DNA from: Bacteroides sp. UBA7333 | Lineage (GTDB): Bacteria; Bacteroidota; Bacteroidia; Bacteroidales; Bacteroidaceae | Assembly: GCA_002471195.1 (NCBI GenBank) | Contig: DKPN01000003.1 | Coordinates: 80,393 to 126,462 of the forward strand | DNA: 46,070 bases | Direction: 5' to 3' | Shown: positions 33,540 to 42,245 of the stretch, in pieces | Layout of the letters: the number at the start of each line of letters is the position of its first letter | How positions within the stretch are numbered: the first letter of the stretch is position 1 | Position numbers and translations under genes: made by a program | Notes under the pieces: model-generated | Seen by the model: the letters and a program-made list of their open reading frames with translations, nothing else | The model's database searches: none | What the model was told of the DNA's origin: nothing

Positions 33540-35081
33540 TTATTGTAATGTTTTCAACAATGTTGTGATGCTTACTCTCTCAGCAATGATATTGCTTAAT
33601 TCAGAAATGGCTACACGCTCTTGTTGCATTGTATCACGATTACGTAGTGTTACACAATTGTCTTCCAATGTTTGGTGGTCAACTGTTACACAGAATGGAG
33701 TACCAATAGCATCTTGACGACGATATCTCTTACCGATACTGTCTTTTTCGTCGTATTGGCAATGGAATTGGAATTTTAAGCCGTCAATGATTTCGCGTGC
33801 TTTTTCAGGAAGACCATCTTTCTTGATCAATGGCATTACTGCCAATTTAACAGGAGCAAGCGCAGCAGGAAGTCTTAGTACAACGCGAGTTTCACCGTTC
33901 TCTAGTTTTTCTTCACAATAAGATGCACTTAGAATACTCAAGAACATACGGTCTACGCCAATTGATGTTTCGATAACATATGGTACATACGACTCGTTGA
34001 TTTCAGGATCGAAGTATTTAATGTTTTTTCCTGAGAATTTTTCGTGTTGACTCAAGTCGAAATCGGTGCGTGAGTGGATGCCTTCAACTTCTTTAAATCC
34101 AAAAGGCATTAAGAATTCGATATCGGTAGCTGCATTAGCATAATGAGCCAATTTATCATGGTCGTGATAACGATAGTGATCATCGCCAAAGCCAAGTGCT
34201 TTGTGCCATTTCAAACGCATCTCTTTCCAGTTTTTGAACCAGTCTAGTTCTGTTCCTGGTTTTACAAAGAATTGCATTTCCATTTGTTCGAATTCGCGCA
34301 TACGGAAGATAAACTGACGTGCTACGATTTCGTTGCGGAAAGCTTTACCGATTTGAGCGATACCAAAAGGAATCTTCATACGGCCTGTTTTTTGTACGTT
34401 CAAGTAGTTTACAAAGATACCTTGAGCCGTTTCAGGACGTAGATATATTTTCATTGCACCATCGGCAGTCGATCCCATGTCAGTGCTAAACATCAAGTTG
34501 AATTGACGAACCTCTGTCCAGTTTTTAGTACCCGAAATAGGACAAGCTATCTCTTCGTCGATAATGATTTGGCGAAGATCTTCAAGATTGCTATCGTTTA
34601 GTGCTTTTGCAAAACGAGCGTGCAATGCATCGCGCTTCGCTTGATTGTCTAAAACTCTTTGATTTGTATTGCGGAATTGAGCCTCATCAAACGATTCTCC
34701 GAAACGTTTAGCAGCTTTTGCTACCTCTTTGTTCATTTTATCGTCATATTTAGCCAGCTGATCTTCTATCAGCACGTCTGCACGATAACGTTTTTTAGAG
34801 TCTTTGTTGTCGATCAATGGGTCATTGAATGCGTCAACGTGCCCTGAAGCTTTCCAGATAGTAGGATGCATAAAGATTGCAGAATCAATACCTACAATGT
34901 TTTCGTGCAATAATACCATGCTATCCCACCAGTATTTTTTTATATTGTTTTTGAGTTCAACACCCATTTGACCATAGTCGTAAACTGCTCCCAGACCATC
35001 ATAAATATCACTCGAAGGGAATACAAAACCATACTCTTTACAGTGTGATACTAACTTCTTAAAAACATCTTCTTGTGCCAT
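33540..35081 (-). CDS. glyS: glycine--tRNA ligase (dimeric type)
   Basis: Class II aminoacyl-tRNA synthetase charging tRNA-Gly. It is 513 residues, the single-chain alpha2 type. Motif 2 is in GKAFRNEIVARQFIFRMREF with the following EQMEMQFF, motif 3 in ETSIGVDRMFLSIL, and the N-terminal YGFVFPSSDIYDGLGAVYDYG is characteristic. The C-terminal anticodon-binding domain (about 410-510) contains PVKLAVMPLIKKDGLPEKA. It is divergent from the topoisomerase IV A gene, with a perfect 14-bp inverted repeat between them. Confidence 0.97.
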   Translation of the reverse strand: MAQEDVFKKLVSHCKEYGFVFPSSDIYDGLGAVYDYGQMGVELKNNIKKYWWDSMVLLHENIVGIDSAIFMHPTIWKASGHVDAFNDPLIDNKDSKKRYRADVLIEDQLAKYDDKMNKEVAKAAKRFGESFDEAQFRNTNQRVLDNQAKRDALHARFAKALNDSNLEDLRQIIIDEEIACPISGTKNWTEVRQFNLMFSTDMGSTADGAMKIYLRPETAQGIFVNYLNVQKTGRMKIPFGIAQIGKAFRNEIVARQFIFRMREFEQMEMQFFVKPGTELDWFKNWKEMRLKWHKALGFGDDHYRYHDHDKLAHYANAATDIEFLMPFGFKEVEGIHSRTDFDLSQHEKFSGKNIKYFDPEINESYVPYVIETSIGVDRMFLSILSASYCEEKLENGETRVVLRLPAALAPVKLAVMPLIKKDGLPEKAREIIDGLKFQFHCQYDEKDSIGKRYRRQDAIGTPFCVTVDHQTLEDNCVTLRNRDTMQQERVAISELSNIIAERVSITTLLKTLQ

Positions 35082-35156
35082 TTCAATAATTGTGATTAAA
35101 TGTGCTCTTTTATAATTGCATGATACTATAAGTATATTAGCATGTTAGCACTTCAT

Positions 35157-35196
35157 AAATAATATGCAAAGTAAATGATTTTTTTGCATATTATTT
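35157..35196. promoter_or_regulatory. 14-bp perfect inverted repeat in the glyS/parC divergent region
   Basis: AAATAATATGCAAA (35157-35170) and TTTGCATATTATTT (35183-35196), separated by 12 nt. It sits 75 nt from the glyS start and 79 nt from the parC start, about midway. Its size and symmetry suit a dimeric DNA-binding protein. No regulator is known to me. Confidence 0.75.
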
Positions 35197-35197
35197 G

Positions 35198-35205
35198 TAT
35201 TTTTG
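35198..35205 (+). promoter_or_regulatory. -7 promoter box for the topoisomerase IV A gene
   Basis: TATTTTTG matches TAnnTTTG, just outside the right arm of the inverted repeat and about 70 nt before the ATG. The TTTG in the right arm (35183) is only 11 nt away. Confidence 0.45.
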
Positions 35206-35275
35206 CCTTCACATCATACATTATTTGATGTAAAAAAGATAATTTGTTGTTAAAACAAAAGGAATATTGACCACC

Positions 35276-37945
35276 ATGAGCGACGAAATCAACGAAATAC
35301 CCGAAGAACACTCTGATTATAAACCGGCTGACACTCATAACGAAAGTATAAAACATCAACTTACAGGCATGTATCAAAGTTGGTTTTTAGATTATGCTTC
35401 GTATGTAATTCTTGAACGTGCCGTGCCACATATGATGGATGGCTTAAAGCCGGTTCAACGACGTATATTACACTCCATGAAACGACTTGATGATGGGCGC
35501 TACAATAAAGTTGCGAACATTGTTGGGCATACCATGCAGTTCCACCCTCATGGTGATGCTTCGATTGGCGATGCATTGGTACAGTTGGGACAAAAAGATT
35601 TATTGGTCGATTGTCAGGGTAACTGGGGTAATATTTTGACGGGGGATGGTGCTGCTGCTTCTCGTTATATTGAAGCACGTCTTTCTAAATTTGCGCTCGA
35701 TGTGGTTTTTAATCCAAAAACTACTGATTGGAAGCTTTCGTATGATGGGCGTAATAAAGAGCCCATTACTCTTCCGGTTAAATTTCCATTGCTGCTAGCT
35801 CAGGGTGTCGAAGGTATTGCGGTGGGTCTTTCTTCAAAGATACTACCTCACAACTTTAACGAACTTTGCGATGCTTCTATGCAGTATTTAAATGGTCAAC
35901 CTTTTCAGATCTATCCCGACTTTTTAACGGGAGGATCAATCGATGTTGCCAAATATAATGATGGCGAACGTGGTGGTAGCGTAAAGATCCGTGCAAAAAT
36001 AAATAAGATTGATAATAAGACACTTGCTATTACCGAAATTCCTTATGGTAAAACAACGTCGTCGGTGATTGATTCAATTCTTAAGGCGGTTGATAAAGGT
36101 AAAATCAAAATACGCAAGGTAGATGATAACACATCCGCCAACGTTGAAATCTTAATTCATTTGGCTCCGGGTGTTTCTTCTGACAAAACGATTGATGCGC
36201 TTTATGCTTTTACTGATTGCGAAGTAAGCATATCGCCCAACTGCTGTGTGATTGATGATAATAAGCCTCACTTCTTGAATGTGAGTAATGTTTTAACAAA
36301 ATCGGCCGATCATACGCTCGAACTTCTTAAATTAGAACTGGAAATTCGCAAAGCAGAACTTCTCGAATCGTTACATTTCTCATCGCTCGAAAAAATCTTT
36401 ATCGAAGAGCGTATCTATAAAGACAAGCAGTTTGAACAAGCTAAAAGTATGGATGATGCTTGTGCCCATATTGATGATCGGCTAACGCCTTTCTATTCAA
36501 CATTGATACGCGAAGTTACGAAAGATGATATTCTTCGATTGATGGAGATCAAGATGGGCCGTATTTTGAAATTTAATTCGGATAAAGCCGAAGAGTTGAT
36601 TGCTAAAATCAAAGAAGAGGTGGCCGAAATTGATAATAATTTGGCTCATATTGTAGATTATACAACTCGCTGGTTTAAGATGTTGAAAGAAAAATATGGT
36701 AAAAACTTTCCACGATTAACTGAGTTGCGCAACTTCGATACCATTGAAGCAACTAAAGTAGTTGAAGCCAATGAAAAATTATATATCAATCGCGAAGAAG
36801 GGTTTATTGGTACTTCGCTCAAGAAAGATGAGTTTGTTGCCAATTGCTCCGATTTGGATGATGTTATTGTATTCTTCCGTGATGGTAAATATATGATTAC
36901 ACCGGTTGCTGATAAGAAGTTTATTGGTAAAAATGTAATTTACATCAATGTGTTTAAGAAAAACGATAAACGTACTATTTATAATGTTTGTTATCGCGAT
37001 GGTAAAGAGGGGACTACTTATATTAAACGTTTTGCCGTTACCTCCATTGTCCGCGATCGTGAGTATGATGTTACACAAGGCACTCCCGATTCGCGTATTA
37101 CCTATTTCTCGGCCAATCCTAATGGAGAAGCCGAAGTCATTAAGGTTACATTGAAGCCTAACCCTAGAGTTCGACGAATTATATTTGAACGCGATTTCAG
37201 TGAAATCAGTATTAAAGGGCGACAAGCATTAGGCGTTATCTTAACACGTCTTCCGGTTCATAAAATATCACTTAAGCAAAAAGGAGGCTCTACCTTAGGT
37301 GGACGTAAAGTTTGGTTCGATCGCGATGTGTTACGTCTTAACTACGATGGACGCGGTGAGTATCTAGGTGAATTCCAAAGTGAGGATACAATATTGGTTG
37401 TTCTTAGCAATGGCGATTTTTATACCACAAATTTTGATGTGAGCAATCACTATGATAATAATATTAATATTATCGAAAAATTCGACTCTAATAAAGTATG
37501 GACGGCTGCTCTTTATGATGCCGATCAACAAAATTACCCTTATATCAAGCGTTTTAGTTTCGAAAATACAGCTCGCAAATTCAACTATATTGGCGAAAAC
37601 AAAAATAACCAGTTAATATTGTTGACCGACGAATATTATCCTCGTTTTGAGGTGATATTTGGGGGGCATGATAGCTTTAGAGATCCTCTGATAATTGATG
37701 CCGATGAATTTATAGCGGTGAAAGGTTTTAAAGCTAAAGGCAAGCGTATTACTACTTTCAATATTGATACTATTAATGAATTAGAACCGATTAAAGTCTA
37801 TCAGCCAGAGTTGCAAGATGCCACAGTGAATATGACTGTTGTGGAGGAAATGAATGCGAATTTAGATCCCGATCAAGGCAAAAGTGAAGGCGATATAGTA
37901 GATGAAATTACGGGTCAAATGAAGCTGGGCTTAGATGTTGAATAA
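35276..37945 (+). CDS. parC: DNA topoisomerase IV subunit A (ParC-type)
   Basis: Type IIA topoisomerase breakage-reunion subunit, used with ParE to decatenate chromosomes. With the ATG at 35276 it is 889 residues (a TTG lies 9 nt upstream). Motifs: DGLKPVQRRIL (55-65), HPHGDASIGDAL (90-101) and the catalytic Tyr131 in AAASRYIEARL. The GyrA-type C-terminal repeats are weak and the GyrA-box QRRGGKG is not seen (LKQKGGSTLGG only), favouring ParC over GyrA. The quinolone-site Ser is Ala95. Its end overlaps the DUF3316 gene by 11 nt. Its partner parE is not in the window. Confidence 0.92.
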   Translation: MSDEINEIPEEHSDYKPADTHNESIKHQLTGMYQSWFLDYASYVILERAVPHMMDGLKPVQRRILHSMKRLDDGRYNKVANIVGHTMQFHPHGDASIGDALVQLGQKDLLVDCQGNWGNILTGDGAAASRYIEARLSKFALDVVFNPKTTDWKLSYDGRNKEPITLPVKFPLLLAQGVEGIAVGLSSKILPHNFNELCDASMQYLNGQPFQIYPDFLTGGSIDVAKYNDGERGGSVKIRAKINKIDNKTLAITEIPYGKTTSSVIDSILKAVDKGKIKIRKVDDNTSANVEILIHLAPGVSSDKTIDALYAFTDCEVSISPNCCVIDDNKPHFLNVSNVLTKSADHTLELLKLELEIRKAELLESLHFSSLEKIFIEERIYKDKQFEQAKSMDDACAHIDDRLTPFYSTLIREVTKDDILRLMEIKMGRILKFNSDKAEELIAKIKEEVAEIDNNLAHIVDYTTRWFKMLKEKYGKNFPRLTELRNFDTIEATKVVEANEKLYINREEGFIGTSLKKDEFVANCSDLDDVIVFFRDGKYMITPVADKKFIGKNVIYINVFKKNDKRTIYNVCYRDGKEGTTYIKRFAVTSIVRDREYDVTQGTPDSRITYFSANPNGEAEVIKVTLKPNPRVRRIIFERDFSEISIKGRQALGVILTRLPVHKISLKQKGGSTLGGRKVWFDRDVLRLNYDGRGEYLGEFQSEDTILVVLSNGDFYTTNFDVSNHYDNNINIIEKFDSNKVWTAALYDADQQNYPYIKRFSFENTARKFNYIGENKNNQLILLTDEYYPRFEVIFGGHDSFRDPLIIDADEFIAVKGFKAKGKRITTFNIDTINELEPIKVYQPELQDATVNMTVVEEMNANLDPDQGKSEGDIVDEITGQMKLGLDVE

Positions 37946-38807
37946 GAAGAATATCATATCGGTTGTTCTATTTATTGGTGGCCTATTGTTGGCACCAATA
38001 TCAACCGCAATGTGTCAAACTGATTCTGTAGCAAATGCAAATCGCTATGTGACACGTACTACGCAATATGGAATCGGTTTTACCAATGTTTTTGATACCT
38101 ATTTATCACCTCAGCAATATAAAGGTACTGAGTTGAGATATCTGCGAGAAACCATGCGTATGACTCGACTATTGGATGGGAATGTTTCAATTCAAAATTT
38201 ATTGCAAGCCGATTTGAGCTATTCTCATAATAAGGTGAATAATAATAATATGTTTGCCGGTATGGTGAATTGGAATTATGGTTTGCATTATCATTTCCGC
38301 ATTACTCCAAAATTTAAGATATTGACAGGAGCATTGTTAGATACTAATTTAGGTTTTATCTATAATTTGCGCAACAGCAACAATCCAGCTTCTGCTCGTG
38401 CTTTTATTAACTTAGATGCATCAGTCATAGCCATTTGGAATACTTCCATTAAAAAATATCCATTGACGTTGCGTTATCAAGCTAATATTCCTTTTATAGG
38501 AGCTATCTTTTCACCACATTATGGGCAGTCATATTACGAAATATTTTCGTTGGGCAATGCTAGTGGAATCGTTCGCTTTTCATCTTTGCACAATCAACCC
38601 TCATTGCGTCAGTTTTTATCGGTAGATTTCCCCGTGAGATATGCAAAAATGCGATTGACATATATCTCTGATATGCAACAATCCAAAGTGAATGGTTTGA
38701 AAACTCATATTTACTCACAAGTATTTATGATTGGTTTTGTGAAAGAGTTTTATCAACTCCGATATAAAAATGCGAATGATACTCCTCATTCGGTTGTAAA
38801 TTATTAA
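37935..38807 (+). CDS. DUF3316 family exported protein
   Basis: A 290-residue protein with a signal peptide (about 1-27, ending TAMC-Q). The mature part is rich in alternating aromatic and polar residues and short beta strands (GLHYHFRITPKFKILTGALL, LTLRYQANIPFIGAIF, GFVKEFYQLRYKN), as in small outer-membrane beta barrels. It resembles the DUF3316 family, which I recall following parC in other Bacteroidales. Overlap of 11 nt with parC suggests coupled translation. Function is unknown. Confidence 0.78.
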   Translation: MLNKKNIISVVLFIGGLLLAPISTAMCQTDSVANANRYVTRTTQYGIGFTNVFDTYLSPQQYKGTELRYLRETMRMTRLLDGNVSIQNLLQADLSYSHNKVNNNNMFAGMVNWNYGLHYHFRITPKFKILTGALLDTNLGFIYNLRNSNNPASARAFINLDASVIAIWNTSIKKYPLTLRYQANIPFIGAIFSPHYGQSYYEIFSLGNASGIVRFSSLHNQPSLRQFLSVDFPVRYAKMRLTYISDMQQSKVNGLKTHIYSQVFMIGFVKEFYQLRYKNANDTPHSVVNY

Positions 38808-38843
38808 TAGTCAAGTAAAACAAGGATTTAGACATTATTATTT

Positions 38844-39854
38844 ATGAGCACCAATATCAAATATAGTATACTTTCCATATTTCTTATCTTTACTTTATCT
38901 TCGTGTATAACAGAAGATGATTATAACAATGATCCTATGGGCAATTTTAATGAATTGTGGAGAATTATTGATGAAAAATACTGTTTTCTCGATTATAAAG
39001 GTATAGATTGGAATGCAATAGGCGATAAATATAGACCATATATCAATAATTCAATGTCAAGTGAAAATCTTTTTATGGTTTTAGATAGTATGCTATATCA
39101 TTTAAAAGACGGTCATGTCAATTTAACCTCTTCTTTCAATCAATCACGATATGATTTTTGGGCAGATAGCCCTCGCAATTTTGTTGAGGCTATTGTTGAA
39201 AGTAATCGTTATTTGGGTACGGATTATCGTAAAGCAGCTGGCTTTAAATATAAAATTTTCGATGATAATATTGGTTACATCTATTATGGTAGCTTTTCTT
39301 ATCCCATTGGCGAAGGCAATCTAGATCAAGTTCTCAACTATTTTGCTGTTTGTAATGGCTTAATAATTGATGTGCGTCAAAATGGAGGTGGAAATTTAAC
39401 CTACTCTGATAAAATTGCTTCACGATTTACTAACGATAGGGTATTGACTGGATATATATGCCATAAAAACGGACCGGGGCATTCTGATTTTTCAAAGCCG
39501 TACCCTATATATTTAGAACCATCATCCAATATCCGTTGGCAAAAGCCAGTCGTGATTTTGACCAATAGCTATTCTTATAGTGCCACCAACGATTTTGTTT
39601 CGCAAATGCGTGAATTGCCGAACGTTACTATTATGGGTGGCAAAACAGGTGGCGGATCGGGAATGCCGTTTACTTCTGAACTCCCTAATGGATGGAGTCT
39701 TAGATATTCGGCAAGTCCTCACTTCGATGCAAATATGCAAAGTACAGAGTTTGGTATCGAACCTGATATTCATGTGGATATGATAAAAGAAGATATGATT
39801 GATGGTATCGATACAATTATTGAAACAGCACGGCAATATCTAACTAATTTATAA
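38844..39854 (+). CDS. S41 family peptidase lipoprotein
   Basis: A 336-residue lipoprotein (lipobox LSSC, about Cys21). An N-terminal helical region carries the tricorn-like core start (FNELWRIIDEKYCFLDYKGIDW; about 35-56) and KDGHVNL; the S41 protease fold follows, with NGLIIDVRQNGGGN (about 171-184), the nucleophile region TNSYSYSATNDF and GGKTGGGSG. A PDZ domain as in C-terminal processing proteases is not obvious. It is predicted to be an envelope serine protease of unknown substrate. It lies 36 nt after the DUF3316 gene and could share its transcript. Confidence 0.9.
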   Translation: MSTNIKYSILSIFLIFTLSSCITEDDYNNDPMGNFNELWRIIDEKYCFLDYKGIDWNAIGDKYRPYINNSMSSENLFMVLDSMLYHLKDGHVNLTSSFNQSRYDFWADSPRNFVEAIVESNRYLGTDYRKAAGFKYKIFDDNIGYIYYGSFSYPIGEGNLDQVLNYFAVCNGLIIDVRQNGGGNLTYSDKIASRFTNDRVLTGYICHKNGPGHSDFSKPYPIYLEPSSNIRWQKPVVILTNSYSYSATNDFVSQMRELPNVTIMGGKTGGGSGMPFTSELPNGWSLRYSASPHFDANMQSTEFGIEPDIHVDMIKEDMIDGIDTIIETARQYLTNL

Positions 39855-39884
39855 AAAAACGGTATTCCGAATATTTTTTTTTTG
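39852..39884 (+). terminator. possible terminator after the S41 peptidase gene
   Basis: An A-rich left arm with CGG-TATT-CCG or TATT-CCG-AATA pairing runs into a ten-T tract. The stem is short, so this is tentative. Confidence 0.35.
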
Positions 39885-39891
39885 GAAATTG

Positions 39892-39922
39892 CTTGCGGAA
39901 TCAAAAAATATGCATACCTTTG
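39892..39922 (+). promoter_or_regulatory. promoter of tRNA-Leu
   Basis: CTTG (39892-39895), 19 nt, then TACCTTTG (39915-39922). The same -7 octamer is used before tRNA-Glu at 29432. Confidence 0.65.
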
Positions 39923-39948
39923 CATCGCTAAACGAAAGAAAAGCGTTT

Positions 39949-40030
39949 GCGGCTGTGGCGTAATTGGTAGCCGCGCCAGACTTAGGATCTGGTGTCTCGC
40001 GACGTGGGGGTTCGAGTCCCTTCAGCCGCA
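39949..40030 (+). tRNA. tRNA-Leu (anticodon TAG)
   Basis: An 82-nt class II tRNA. The acceptor GCGGCTG pairs with CAGCCGC, the anticodon stem is CCAGA/TCTGG with loop CTTAGGA, and there is an extended variable arm (TGTCTCGCGACGTG) and a T arm GGGGG-TTCGAGT-CCCTT. CCA is not encoded. A strong terminator follows. Confidence 0.96.
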
Positions 40031-40041
40031 CAACTAGTTAG

Positions 40042-40078
40042 AATCCCGTTAAAATTTTTATTTTAACGGGATTTTTTT
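40042..40078 (+). terminator. terminator after tRNA-Leu
   Basis: AATCCCGTTAAAA (40042-40054) pairs perfectly with TTTTAACGGGATT (40061-40073), followed by T5. Confidence 0.9.
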
Positions 40079-40133
40079 ATATCCTGGCTCTAAATGAAGG
40101 AAGGTCATACCGAAACCATGAAGGATGGTAATT

Positions 40134-40328
40134 TTATGCACAAATTATTGATAATCGAAATAGGAAGATACCGATATCTGTTGCTCTCTTTTCATGAACT
40201 CTAAATCCTTTTATTTTTGTATTAAAAGCATTATCCGTAGCATTAGTCGATCTTCTGGCAATAAAGTTTACGATTCTTTTATAATATGTTTGAAGAGTTC
40301 TTACTACCGCATAAAATGAATCAAATCC
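40134..40328 (-). pseudogene. C-terminal remnant of a DDE transposase (ISL3/ISAon1-like)
   Basis: One continuous minus-strand frame of 64 codons ends in TAA at 40134. It reads GFDSFYAVVRTLQ, YYKRIVNFIARRSTNATDN, AFNTKIKGF, then IGIFLFRLSIICA. This is the pattern of the C-terminus of DDE transposases common in Bacteroidetes, whose intact form resembles NYFxxRSTNASAESFNAKIKAFR, then FFLFRL. The position of the catalytic Glu in SAESFN is Asn here. A TAG stops the frame at 40329-40331, so the upstream part is frameshifted or lost. No inverted repeats are recognisable. The fragment lies about 100 nt from tRNA-Leu, at the edge of the Sus-type locus. Confidence 0.8.
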
Positions 40329-40508
40329 CTATTTATCAACTTCTTCATATTGCGCTTATTACGTTGCATATCATGTAGCATTCGATCAATAATTAATGTA
40401 TAGTTTGTTGCTCTTTTATTGTGAAAAAATTCATCAATAGTGTAATCTCTATTTTGCATTAACATAAAAAAACATATATAAAAAAATACAATCTTATTAT
40501 AAATTATG

Positions 40509-40516
40509 TATGTTTG
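40509..40516 (+). promoter_or_regulatory. -7 promoter box of the ECF sigma gene
   Basis: TATGTTTG matches TAnnTTTG. It overlaps the first in-frame ATG (40510), so transcription would begin near 40520 and the ATG at 40537 becomes the first usable start. No -33 TTTG was seen. Confidence 0.55.
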
Positions 40517-40536
40517 CGAATAAAGCAGATAAAACA

Positions 40537-41070
40537 ATGCAACCTTTACAATTTAATACGATATTTCGCGATTATTATAAGAAATCTTATCATTTTTCAT
40601 TGATTTATGTAAGAGATACCTTAGCTGCAGAAGATATTGCCACTGAATCTTTAATAAAACTCTGGGAAGTAATGAAAAGAGAAACTGTGGATAATCCCAT
40701 ACCTCTATTAATGAAAATCCTAAAAAATAAATCACTTGATTATTTAAGAAAACAATCGGCAGAATTAGAATTGATGAATAGAATAACAGACAGTAATATA
40801 AGGGAGTTGAATATTCGAATTTATACTTTAGAATCATGTAATCCTGAATCTATATATTCGAAAGAAATACAAAATATAATGTTTGAGACTCTTAAAAAAA
40901 TGCCTGAACAAACCCAACATATATTTAAATTAAGCCGTATCGAGCAAAAAAGTTGTAAAGAGATTGCAGAAATGAAAGGTATTTCAATAAAGGGAGTTGA
41001 TTATCATATTGCTAAGGTATTAAAAGAGTTGAGAATATCATTGAAAGATTACCTCACAATATTTTTTTAA
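40537..41070 (+). CDS. ECF sigma factor of the Bacteroides FecI-like expansion family
   Basis: A 177-residue sigma-70 factor. Region 2 is YYKKSYHFSLIYVRDTLAAEDIATESLIKLWE; region 4 is KMPEQTQHIFKLSRIEQKSCKEIAEMKGISIKGVDYHIAKVLKELR, with a helix-turn-helix. This is the form found beside FecR-type anti-sigma genes in polysaccharide and nutrient loci. The ATG at 40510 overlaps the -7 box, so 40537 is used as start. It is followed after 68 nt by the FecR gene. It presumably drives the downstream susC/susD transcript when released by FecR. Confidence 0.93.
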   Translation: MQPLQFNTIFRDYYKKSYHFSLIYVRDTLAAEDIATESLIKLWEVMKRETVDNPIPLLMKILKNKSLDYLRKQSAELELMNRITDSNIRELNIRIYTLESCNPESIYSKEIQNIMFETLKKMPEQTQHIFKLSRIEQKSCKEIAEMKGISIKGVDYHIAKVLKELRISLKDYLTIFF

Positions 41071-41138
41071 AAAATAATTATAAATCTTACTAGTGAGTTT
41101 TTTCTGTTGTTCGTCTTATATAAAATATCTATTATATT

Positions 41139-42062
41139 ATGAACGAACATATATTACAATTATATCTGCAGGGTAAGGTTTCTCCTGAGGAAAGTAAAAG
41201 AATTACAGAATGGATTGAATCTAACCCAAAAAATCTTGAATATTATCAAACCATAGCTAGATTATACGAAGCTACACTATGGAACGAACCTACAGCTAAA
41301 ACTAAATCGCGAAAAAATACTATAATTCGAAAAATAAGTTTTGAATTTATTAAGATCGCATCTGTATTAGTTATAGGTTTCTTTATTTATAAATTATTAT
41401 TGAATGATGCTTCTCCCATTGTTGACTATCAGATATTAAATGTTCCATCTGGTCAAACTGCTAATATTATTTTATCTGATGGTTCTAAAGTTTGGCTTAA
41501 TGCTGGAAGTACTTTAAAATTCCCTAGTTATTTTACAGGGAAAGAACGTAATGTAATATTAGATGGTGAAGGTTTCTTTGATGTCATTTCTAATAAGGAA
41601 AATCCATTTGTTGTAACAACATCTAAGTATCAGATTAAAGCTTTAGGAACTTCTTTTAATGTTGTGGCATATAACGATAGTCAGCTATTTGAAACTGCAC
41701 TTGTAACTGGAATTCTAGAAGTTAAAAATGAGAATCAAGAAGTCATATTATCTCCTGAACAGCAAGTATCATTGCATGATGGCTTACTTATAAAATCTAA
41801 AATAACAGATCATAATCGTTTTTTGTGGCGAGAAGGGATTTTATCTTTCGATACTTCTATAAATGATATTCTAGATAAATTACAGCTTTATTTTGATATT
41901 AAAATAGAAAATAAGCGTTCGCATTTATTAGATAATACACGACACTGTACCGCTAAGTTTAGAACACGAGATGGTTTAGAGCATATTTTAAAATCACTTC
42001 AATTTACTTATCACTTTAATTTTACAATAGACAGAGTTAATAATATAGTATTCATCAATTAA
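41139..42062 (+). CDS. FecR-family anti-sigma factor
   Basis: A 307-residue single-pass inner-membrane protein. The cytoplasmic N-terminal part (about 1-68, starting MNEHILQLYLQGKVSPEESKRI) would bind the sigma factor. A membrane helix follows (about 70-88, IKIASVLVIGFFIYKLL), then the periplasmic FecR domain (about 100-200, VPSGQTANIILSDGSKVWLNAGS, then GEGFFDV and IKALGTSFNV). The C-terminal DUF4974-like segment (about 232-305) is typical of Bacteroidetes members and resembles the STN fold. It links the sigma factor upstream with the STN-bearing SusC downstream. Confidence 0.95.
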   Translation: MNEHILQLYLQGKVSPEESKRITEWIESNPKNLEYYQTIARLYEATLWNEPTAKTKSRKNTIIRKISFEFIKIASVLVIGFFIYKLLLNDASPIVDYQILNVPSGQTANIILSDGSKVWLNAGSTLKFPSYFTGKERNVILDGEGFFDVISNKENPFVVTTSKYQIKALGTSFNVVAYNDSQLFETALVTGILEVKNENQEVILSPEQQVSLHDGLLIKSKITDHNRFLWREGILSFDTSINDILDKLQLYFDIKIENKRSHLLDNTRHCTAKFRTRDGLEHILKSLQFTYHFNFTIDRVNNIVFIN

Positions 42063-42245
42063 AACTAATAGCCTATGGGAATATAACATTAAATATATCA
42101 TTGAAAAACACAATAATAATTGATGTGTTGCTACTCTATGGATAAATCCATATATATAAAATAAATCTAATAATTAATTGAAAGACTATTATTAATATAA
42201 CATATTAAGTCTCAGTAGTCAAAACTTTAATATTTCTAATTTATT

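Larger units (their letters stand above)
40031..40536. other. 506-bp spacer between tRNA-Leu and the ECF sigma gene
   Basis: Contains the tRNA terminator, a transposase relic (40134-40328, minus) and a -7 box (40509-40516). The rest is AT-rich with no supported gene; a minus-strand frame at 40304-40537 may be part of the decayed element or noise. Confidence 0.6.

Noticed and set aside
40134..40142. Perfect DnaA-box match TTATGCACA, and a near match TTATCCACT at 9396
   Set aside because: Single isolated sites, one inside the transposase relic; no cluster, AT-rich unwinding region or dnaA gene, so no origin is claimed.
40304..40537. 77-codon minus-strand frame next to the transposase relic
   Set aside because: It overlaps the relic in a different frame and I recognise no family. 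It may be a frameshifted piece of the same element, but this cannot be shown by eye.
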